Assembly (NCBI GenBank): GCA_003660555.1
Contig: QMUK01000038.1
Span: 1 to 10,658, forward strand
Direction: 5' to 3'
Length of the DNA: 10,658 nucleotides
From: Thermococci archaeon
GTDB lineage: Archaea; Hadarchaeota; B88-G9
Below the pieces are notes generated by a model, which worked only from the letters and a program-made list of their open reading frames with translations, did no database searches and was not told where the DNA came from. Position numbers and translations under genes: made by a program. Of the stretch, positions 6,152 to 10,658 are shown in pieces (position 1 is the stretch's first letter; each line of letters starts with the position of its first letter).

Positions 6152-6275
6152 GATTTACTCTACTTGGAATCCATAGAGGTTTTCACACACATTTCCTTCA
6201 AACGTCACGACGTGTTATCAAAGTCCTAACGATACAAAACAAGCGAAATAAGTGGTATAGAGACCTCCTAAGCAA

Positions 6276-6303
6276 GGGAAAGCTTCCCAATAAAAAGAGG
6301 AGC
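6276..6303 (-). terminator. Possible T-rich terminator after the Mth938-like gene
   Basis: Read on the minus strand, about 50 bases past the stop codon at 6351, CTCCTCTTTTTATT is followed by the perfect small hairpin GGGAA-GCT-TTCCC (6276-6288). Archaeal termination uses U-rich tracts, so this is plausible but weak. The rest of 6128-6350 holds the acylphosphatase promoter and no gene that I can support. Confidence 0.3.
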
Positions 6304-6350
6304 CGAAATGACTACATCATCGTATTTCCTACTCATGGATTCACTTGAAA

Positions 6351-6710
6351 TCAGCAAGTCACGTGGAATATCCCCAATACTTTCCTTTTAGCTCTCATTT
6401 CGTTAAAGACTCTGGCTGCCTCTTCAGTTCTGAGTTCTATGACTTCCTTTCCGACTAAAATTTCCTTAGCGTTATCATGTAGTGAAAGAGCCCCGTAAAT
6501 TCCTTTACCAACTACTAGCACTTCGAAGTCCTCTTCTGACAAGTATAACTCAATCTCTTCTCTGTCGAGTTTATGACTGGTGCCATGTACTCTCTTTGAG
6601 ATTTCCTTCCGCCTCTTGATGACTTTCCCAGAGGGAAATATCACTACATCGTGTTCGTATCTCTTTCCTCTTATGGTAATTCCACCGAAGCTTACTTCGG
6701 AGATCAACAC
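6351..6710 (-). CDS. Mth938-like (DUF498 / NDUFAF3-related) protein
   Basis: The family is known from Methanothermobacter Mth938 and the mitochondrial complex I assembly factor NDUFAF3. The archaeal function is not established. Numbered from GTG 6716, the features are SFGGITIRGKRYEHDVVIFP (9-28), an HGTSHKL segment (44-50) where members bend before a helix, EVLVVGKGIYG (65-75), ELRTEEAARVFNEM (94-107) and the terminal FHVTC (117-121, usually FHLTC). All are diagnostic. GTG 6716 overlaps the GGAGGTGA ribosome site itself, so GTG 6710, six bases after GGAG, is the more likely start and yields 119 residues. The gene is divergent from cutA; no protein partner is indicated by the context. Confidence 0.9.
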   Translation of the reverse strand: MLISEVSFGGITIRGKRYEHDVVIFPSGKVIKRRKEISKRVHGTSHKLDREEIELYLSEEDFEVLVVGKGIYGALSLHDNAKEILVGKEVIELRTEEAARVFNEMRAKRKVLGIFHVTC

Positions 6711-6723
6711 ATTCACCTCCGAG

Positions 6724-6735
6724 AAGCTTTAACAG
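6724..6735. promoter_or_regulatory. Weak TATA-like element between Mth938-like gene and cutA
   Basis: AAGCTTTAACAG sits in the short gap between the divergent starts. CTTTAACA reads as a weak box A about 30 bases before ATG 6760. On the other strand TTAAAG is too close to GTG 6710 to be well placed, so only the cutA assignment has support. Confidence 0.25.
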
Positions 6736-6759
6736 ATGGAAGTCAATTGGGGAGTGGGG

Positions 6760-7080
6760 ATGAATATGCTTTACGCAGTTTTAACAACTACCGATTCGGA
6801 AGAAATAGCCGAAAGAATAACCAGAACTCTACTGGAGAAGAGACTAGCCGCTTGCATACAAAGAACTAAAATAACTAGCTCTTATTGGTGGAAAGGAAAA
6901 ATAGAGGAATCGAAAGAGATATTGCTAATAATAAAGACTTCTTCGGAAAAATATCCAGAGTTAGAAAGAGAAATAAAGAAAATACATAATTACACAGTTC
7001 CAGAGATAGTAGCTCTTGAACTTAAGGAAATACAGGAGGACTACGAGAATTGGCTCCTAGAAACTCTCTCGCAGAAGTAG
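6760..7080 (+). CDS. cutA: CutA family protein (CutA1, divalent-cation tolerance)
   Basis: CutA1 is a small, very stable trimeric ferredoxin-fold protein first linked to divalent metal tolerance in E. coli; its physiological role in archaea is unsettled. Family blocks are complete: AVLTTTDSEEIAERI near the N-terminus, LLEKRLAACIQ, the trimer-core SSYWWKGKIEESKEILLIIK, and IHNYTVPEIVALEL followed by Trp in the last helix. ATG 6760 is chosen because GGGGAG (6749-6754) precedes it by 5 bases and members begin at this point, giving 106 residues. ATG 6736 would add eight residues without a ribosome site. The gene overlaps the aldolase start by 31 bases. The conserved Cys of AACIQ and the paired Trp residues are where metal has been modelled in relatives. 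Confidence 0.92.
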   Translation: MNMLYAVLTTTDSEEIAERITRTLLEKRLAACIQRTKITSSYWWKGKIEESKEILLIIKTSSEKYPELEREIKKIHNYTVPEIVALELKEIQEDYENWLLETLSQK

Positions 7081-7718
7081 AGAAAGAGCTAAGGGAAGTA
7101 GCTAGTATACTGGTAGAGCTAGGGATGGCTGAGGCCTCAGGAGGAAATCTCTCAGTCAAGTTGGACTTAGATGAATTTCCTAAGCCAACTAGAGAGCTGG
7201 AAATACCATACTATGAAGGTCCGGAGATGACTCTCCTTATTACTCCGTCTGGAAGTAGAATGAGGGATCTCTCAAGAGGAAGAGGAAACTTCCTCCTGAT
7301 TAAAGCGAAAAAGGGAAAACTACTAGTCCATGGGAGAGGAAAACCAACGTCTGAACTTCCCACCCATTTGCTCTGCCACTCCTCAATGGAGCATGAGGCT
7401 TTGATACACGCCCATCCCAAGGAGGTAATAGCCCTCTCCATAATCGATCCGGAGAAAATACCAAAGCTAGTGGAAATATTACCAGAAATGAGGTACTACT
7501 TCCCAAGGGGTATAGACGTAATAGAAGGAGACCCAGGCAGCATAGATCTCGCTCGTAGAACTTCAGAGAGGATAGAGAAGTACTGCGTGGTTTGGAGGGG
7601 TCATGGGGCCGTTACCTCAGGGAAAGACGTTTGGGAAGCTTTGGACAGAATGGAGCTCATTGAGAAGGCCTCTTACCTAATGAGAATTACTAGTGATTTT
7701 AAGGGCCAACCCCTCTAG
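7050..7718 (+). CDS. Class II aldolase / adducin-fold protein, RhaD-like
   Basis: Members are zinc-dependent aldolases or epimerases acting on sugar phosphates. The 222 residues show SGGNLS (30-35), LLITPSGSRM (62-71), the catalytic-Glu region KPTSELPTHL (98-107, Glu102), the zinc pair HAH (His120, His122), a third zinc ligand in WRGHGAVTSG (His185) and EALDRMELIEKAS (196-208). KPTSELPTH with GHGAVTSGKDVWEAL most resembles rhamnulose-1-phosphate aldolase, but L-fuculose-phosphate and related enzymes share this layout and nothing nearby suggests rhamnose use. The substrate is therefore open. TTG 7050 is supported by GGAGGA (7035-7040) 9 bases upstream; the first ATG (7125) would remove the first helix. 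The start lies in the end of cutA, indicating co-translation, and its 3' end overlaps the convergent exonuclease gene by 42 bases. Confidence 0.88.
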   Translation: MAPRNSLAEVEKELREVASILVELGMAEASGGNLSVKLDLDEFPKPTRELEIPYYEGPEMTLLITPSGSRMRDLSRGRGNFLLIKAKKGKLLVHGRGKPTSELPTHLLCHSSMEHEALIHAHPKEVIALSIIDPEKIPKLVEILPEMRYYFPRGIDVIEGDPGSIDLARRTSERIEKYCVVWRGHGAVTSGKDVWEALDRMELIEKASYLMRITSDFKGQPL

Positions 7719-9767
7719 TACCTCCTTCCTGTATCCCTCCACGAACTTTATGGATCCTGCAGCTTCGTGTCCTCCCCCGTCAATTTCAGCGTATGGCATC
7801 TCTCTCTTCAAAGAGTTTATTATTTCGTTCAGATTCACTTTGAGCCCTTTTATCCTGATCACAGCGAAATCAGGTCCATGGGCAATTGTCACTACTTTCT
7901 CCCTGTTCTTCCCTAGTTCGTCGTGGACTATTCCACACGTCTTCCCAGGAGGAGGATACTGAAACCTCTGAGAGTATTTCTCCACGTCCAAGGTGTTAAG
8001 CAACACTCCATTCATTTCAATTGATTTAACGCTCTTGAGTACGCTTCTAAGCCTCTCCTCCTTTTTCCTCCTCACTTCATCCCAGATTATATCAAGGAGT
8101 TTTCTTTGCCTCTCTAGATTCCCCAGGCCAAGTATGTCTTCTATTATTCCTCTACCGGGAAGAAACCTGAGATGATAAGCCTCGTGATCTATTGCCTCGG
8201 CTATTACTTCTAAATCCTCCCTGCTTAGTCCCTTACTCTCAGCTAGCTTTAGGTATTCCTCTAGCAAGGGGTGCTCAGACCTGTCAGCAACTAGGGAGAC
8301 CGCTGGCACGTGTTTCACTTTATCAGTTATCGAAGGAGAGATCATCCTAGCTAGCTCAGTGGCCAATACGCCAGTGGTTAGGTTCTGATCCCCTCCTACT
8401 AGGTAAGGATTAATGTGCAAAGCGTATTCTTCTACCTTCTCTGAGGGAAAGTGATGATCTACGACTATCGCTTCTATACCGTAAGCTTTGAGTCTCCTGA
8501 GAGCAGGCAAATCCTCTTCACCTGACCCATTATCAAGGAGAACTATCAGAGGAAATTTCTGTCCGAATCTGTCCCTGTCCTCTATTGAGATTGATAGATC
8601 TCTAAGAACATCCTCTAATTCATAAAATGGGGCTTTACTTGGAATTCTCTTGTAGTAGTGCCATTTCGCCTCTGGGTCTGGGATATTCTTCTCTATTAGG
8701 GGAAGGAGAGCCTGCTCCAAGACTATAGCCGAGGAAGTACCGTCAGCGTCCCAGTGGTGTCTCACTACTATTGGCCTACCACTGAAAACAGCCCTTTTAA
8801 TTTCTCTAGCCGCCTCCTCCAATTTCCTCCTCAACTTCACTAAGGTCTCGTCTTCCACTAAAAACTGAATTTTACTCGGTTTTGATCTCTCCTCTATTTT
8901 CTTGTTTATTTCTGATTTCAGATCGATTGCTTCCTTCCCCCATAGTTTCTCCATTCGCATTATTTCCAATTGTATCTTATCGAAGTGGGAGGTCACTCTG
9001 CCTATTACCTCTACTAGGTCCCCAGTAGAGACGTGCGGATACGCTCTCATCCCAGGGGAACCGAAGGCCACTGCCCAAGTGAGGGAGGACCCATCCCCTA
9101 TTGTGAAGACGGTGGGACCACCGGTAACTTGTATTTGAATTACTTCTCCAAGTATTTTTACTTTCCTACCTATTAGATCCCTAAGACTAAGTATATCGAC
9201 AGATTCTATTTCCTTCTTTACCTTCTTCTCCAATTTGCCCTTTGCATCAGATAGAGTGAAGTCTATTTCCATCTCCTTTGGCCTAACACTCTTGACTTTT
9301 ACCACAACCTCCTCCCCTACTTTCAGCTCTCTTTTGGCTTCTTTTCTTTTTATAAGACCTACGACGTTAGAATTCAGGGAAACGAAGAATCCTATTTTTT
9401 CTACTTTAGTCACTTTTCCTTTATAGACTTTGTTTTGGAACACATCCTCGTAGTCACAGGTTTCGTCCAATATCCTTACTATTTTCTTGTCACACTCTTT
9501 ACAGACTTCTAGGTCATCGAATTCTGTTATCTCATTTTTGCATAGGTCACAGACTGTTTTCTCTCCATGGCCATCACAGGAAGGGCATATTTCCTTCCTC
9601 TCTATTTTTCCTTTTCCTCCACACTTCTCGCAAGTTCTAACATCTATTAGTTCGTCAATTCCCCCCTTTCTCATCTTTACTTTTCCCGTTCCACTGCAAA
9701 CCTCACACTTCATCCAAGAAACCACTATTTCCCCAGTACCTTCGCATTCCTCGCACCTAATCCTCAA
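7677..9767 (-). CDS. Archaea-specific RecJ-like DHH phosphoesterase with DnaJ-type zinc fingers (COG1107)
   Basis: The family is predicted to degrade or process nucleic acid. The 696 residues carry, in order: four DnaJ-type CxxCxGxG motifs (5-12, 21-28, 46-53, 61-68), two more CxxC pairs (73/76, 89/92), an S1 domain (about 112-172), an OB-fold (about 195-275), a DHH domain (about 330-560) and a DHHA1 domain (about 585-690). DHH residues look intact: HWDADG (338-343), Asp412 in LLDNG, DHH (437-439), Asp495 in VADRSE, and GGGHEAAG (664-671) at the DHHA1 substrate site. The start is TTG 9767, four bases after GAGGGGGT (9772-9779). An upstream in-frame TGA at 9801-9803 (minus reading) limits other starts. 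RNA or single-stranded DNA substrates are both possible; the S1 and OB domains suggest nucleic acid, and the exact activity is inferred. Its end overlaps the aldolase gene. Confidence 0.93.
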   Translation of the reverse strand: MRIRCEECEGTGEIVVSWMKCEVCSGTGKVKMRKGGIDELIDVRTCEKCGGKGKIERKEICPSCDGHGEKTVCDLCKNEITEFDDLEVCKECDKKIVRILDETCDYEDVFQNKVYKGKVTKVEKIGFFVSLNSNVVGLIKRKEAKRELKVGEEVVVKVKSVRPKEMEIDFTLSDAKGKLEKKVKKEIESVDILSLRDLIGRKVKILGEVIQIQVTGGPTVFTIGDGSSLTWAVAFGSPGMRAYPHVSTGDLVEVIGRVTSHFDKIQLEIMRMEKLWGKEAIDLKSEINKKIEERSKPSKIQFLVEDETLVKLRRKLEEAAREIKRAVFSGRPIVVRHHWDADGTSSAIVLEQALLPLIEKNIPDPEAKWHYYKRIPSKAPFYELEDVLRDLSISIEDRDRFGQKFPLIVLLDNGSGEEDLPALRRLKAYGIEAIVVDHHFPSEKVEEYALHINPYLVGGDQNLTTGVLATELARMISPSITDKVKHVPAVSLVADRSEHPLLEEYLKLAESKGLSREDLEVIAEAIDHEAYHLRFLPGRGIIEDILGLGNLERQRKLLDIIWDEVRRKKEERLRSVLKSVKSIEMNGVLLNTLDVEKYSQRFQYPPPGKTCGIVHDELGKNREKVVTIAHGPDFAVIRIKGLKVNLNEIINSLKREMPYAEIDGGGHEAAGSIKFVEGYRKEVLEGLALKITSNSH

Positions 9768-9771
9768 TTGG

Positions 9772-9779
9772 ACCCCCTC
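9772..9779 (-). promoter_or_regulatory. Shine-Dalgarno deciding the TTG start of the COG1107 gene
   Basis: Minus-strand GAGGGGGT ends four bases before TTG 9767. No ATG or GTG lies in frame between here and the upstream stop, so this non-standard start is well supported. Confidence 0.6.
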
Positions 9780-9835
9780 TATTCTCAGTTTGTCCCAATT
9801 TCAGGCTGAAGAGATCTTCTTTCTCCTTAGACTCG

Positions 9836-9878
9836 TTTAAAGGACACGATTCTTGAAAGAGTTTCAACTCGGTTTAAA
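9836..9878. promoter_or_regulatory. Palindrome between two TTTAAA boxes, candidate promoter/operator of the COG1107 gene
   Basis: TTTAAA occurs at 9836-9841 and 9873-9878. Between them is the perfect inverted repeat TTGAAA-GAG-TTTCAA (9853-9867). If minus-strand transcription uses the box at 9873-9878, the palindrome overlaps the start site. If it uses 9836-9841, the palindrome lies just upstream. Either arrangement suits a dimeric regulator. TTTAAA is self-complementary, so direction is not decided. Confidence 0.35.
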
Positions 9879-9996
9879 GATTTGGGTCTCTGGAACTTCA
9901 ACTCCTGTCGAGGGCAAATTGAGCGACCACTAGGTCTGTTGGAGGTGAAGCTATCAAAAGGAAGAATCAGATTAATTGTATGAGTGTGCGTGCAAG

Positions 9997-10020
9997 CTTT
10001 GATAACTGCTGCAGTCAAAG
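9997..10020. other. Stable hairpin in the gap downstream of the NERD gene
   Basis: CTTTG and CAAAG form a lower stem. After a 3-base bulge (ATA), ACTG pairs with CAGT around a CTG loop, giving nine base pairs in 24 bases. It lies about 85 bases past the NERD stop and might shape the 3' end of that transcript or be part of a small RNA. No T-run adjoins it. Confidence 0.3.
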
Positions 10021-10104
10021 AGAAGAACGAATCTTCGTTTGAAATTGGCGGAATGAAGTCGAAGTGATAAAGACGATATTTCATGCCCCATAGGTTAACG
10101 GAAT

Positions 10105-10658
10105 TCAGCTATCTCCAGGTAATGGAATCAATTCTTCCATAGGAGCAATTCTCCAATTCAACTCTAAATTCTCTCCGGATAGGCTGAGGATACATTCAGC
10201 AATGGATTCTAGTTCAGCCTGAGAGAGCCTCATTTCTGATTCCTTTCTAGAGATGTAGTCACACAACTCTTCTATCCTCAGTACCCTGACTGTCGGACTC
10301 CTTAGTTCTAACTCTACTTCAGGATTCGTGAATACTACTATCCCTTCAATCCACGTTATTTTCCCTTTGAATTTCTCTCCTATTAGCCTCTTGATTTTCA
10401 GAGCATTGAGCTTTACCTGCATACTCGGACTAGATATTTCTCTGTCCTCCTCTGGCCCCCAATAAGGTATACCCCACTTGTTCACCCTCCATCCCTTTTC
10501 ATAATGCCTCATCCACACGTCTCCATTGCAAATTATCTTTCCGGAGTAGTTCTTCGTCTCGATTACAAATACTCCATTTGGTCCTAGCACGATGTGGTCT
10601 ATGTTCCCTTTGCCTAATTTGACGTCATTTATTAAATAGTAGTCATCGCTTAGGTCTA
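10105..10658 (-). CDS. NERD-domain (nuclease-related) protein, 5' end outside window
   Basis: The frame runs open from the right edge (10656) to TGA 10105-10107, so the N-terminus is missing. A GTG at 10590 exists, but the residues before it (DYYLINDVKLGKGNIDHIV) belong to the domain and show that the real start lies beyond the window. NERD is a predicted PD-(D/E)xK-type nuclease fold. The expected pieces are here: an Asp in NIDHIVLG, GPNGVFVIETKN with the E-x-K pair, and a Gln in SPSMQVKLNALK. The distal part continues with a strand GIVVFTNPEVELE and a helical C-terminus rich in Glu/Leu. NERD proteins often carry extra helicase, kinase or zinc domains; none follows on the C-terminal side, so anything extra would be upstream. 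No partner is apparent in the window. Confidence 0.88.
   Translation of the reverse strand, partial: DLSDDYYLINDVKLGKGNIDHIVLGPNGVFVIETKNYSGKIICNGDVWMRHYEKGWRVNKWGIPYWGPEEDREISSPSMQVKLNALKIKRLIGEKFKGKITWIEGIVVFTNPEVELELRSPTVRVLRIEELCDYISRKESEMRLSQAELESIAECILSLSGENLELNWRIAPMEELIPLPGDS

Larger units (their letters stand above)
9768..10104. other. Gene-poor gap of about 340 bases between NERD and COG1107 genes
   Basis: The gap holds the COG1107 ribosome site and candidate promoter on its left side, a hairpin at 9997-10020, and a plus-strand frame open from 9831 to 10064 except for one TGA (9981-9983). The conceptual product is Lys/Glu/Ile-rich with no recognisable domain, and its arginine codons mix CGN with AGA, unlike the neighbours. 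A complementary 85-codon minus-strand frame (9827-10084) looks like its shadow. I call neither a gene. Confidence 0.5.

Noticed and set aside
6202-6213. ACGTC-AC-GACGT inverted repeat upstream of the acylphosphatase promoter
   Set aside because: Short, 50 bases from the TATA box and isolated; could easily occur by chance.
6300-6350. GATGATG and ATGA motifs suggesting a C/D-box guide RNA
   Set aside because: No full RTGATGA/CTGA quartet with correct spacing on either strand.
9827-10084. 85-codon minus-strand open frame
   Set aside because: His/Thr/Ser/Phe-rich sequence with no domain, no ribosome site, and it mirrors a more protein-like plus frame. Treated as chance.

Overview
The window looks like chromosomal DNA from an archaeon, probably a thermophile. 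The best single marker is the minus-strand gene at 7677-9767. Its layout (four DnaJ-type CxxCxGxG motifs, S1, OB-fold, DHH, DHHA1) is the archaea-specific RecJ-like family COG1107. Other support comes from TTTATA/TTTAAA promoter boxes close to starts, arginine encoded mostly by AGG/AGA, frequent ATA isoleucine codons, Lys/Glu-rich proteins, GTG and TTG starts, and very tight packing with overlapping genes. I cannot place the lineage more precisely.

Layout from left to right. (1) A small two-helix membrane protein, probably cut by the left edge. (2) A plus-strand operon of a BtuF-like binding protein, BtuC-like permease, BtuD-like ATPase and a DUF167 protein. Each start overlaps the gene before it, and a perfect inverted repeat lies between the TATA box and the first start. 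(3) A convergent 3-methyladenine DNA glycosylase that shares a short divergent promoter with (4) a small exported protein made of two 33-residue DxDxDG repeats. This is followed by a SpoIIM-type membrane protein gene interrupted by two in-frame stop codons. (5) A minus-strand acylphosphatase domain fused to a coiled coil. (6) A minus-strand Mth938/DUF498 gene divergent from a CutA-class II aldolase pair. (7) The large COG1107 exonuclease gene, convergent with and overlapping the aldolase. (8) A gap of about 340 bases with a candidate operator, a hairpin and an interrupted reading frame. (9) A NERD-domain protein cut by the right edge.

Functionally, most of the window is housekeeping or maintenance: corrinoid or iron-chelate uptake (BtuFCD), DNA base repair (glycosylase), nucleic-acid processing (COG1107, NERD), and small conserved enzymes (acylphosphatase, CutA, aldolase). 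I see no mobile element, CRISPR array, tRNA or rRNA, and no clear defence island. The least ordinary part is 4019-5450. There an undescribed calcium-loop-like secreted repeat protein sits directly upstream of the broken SpoIIM gene, and the two may have formed a cell-surface unit.
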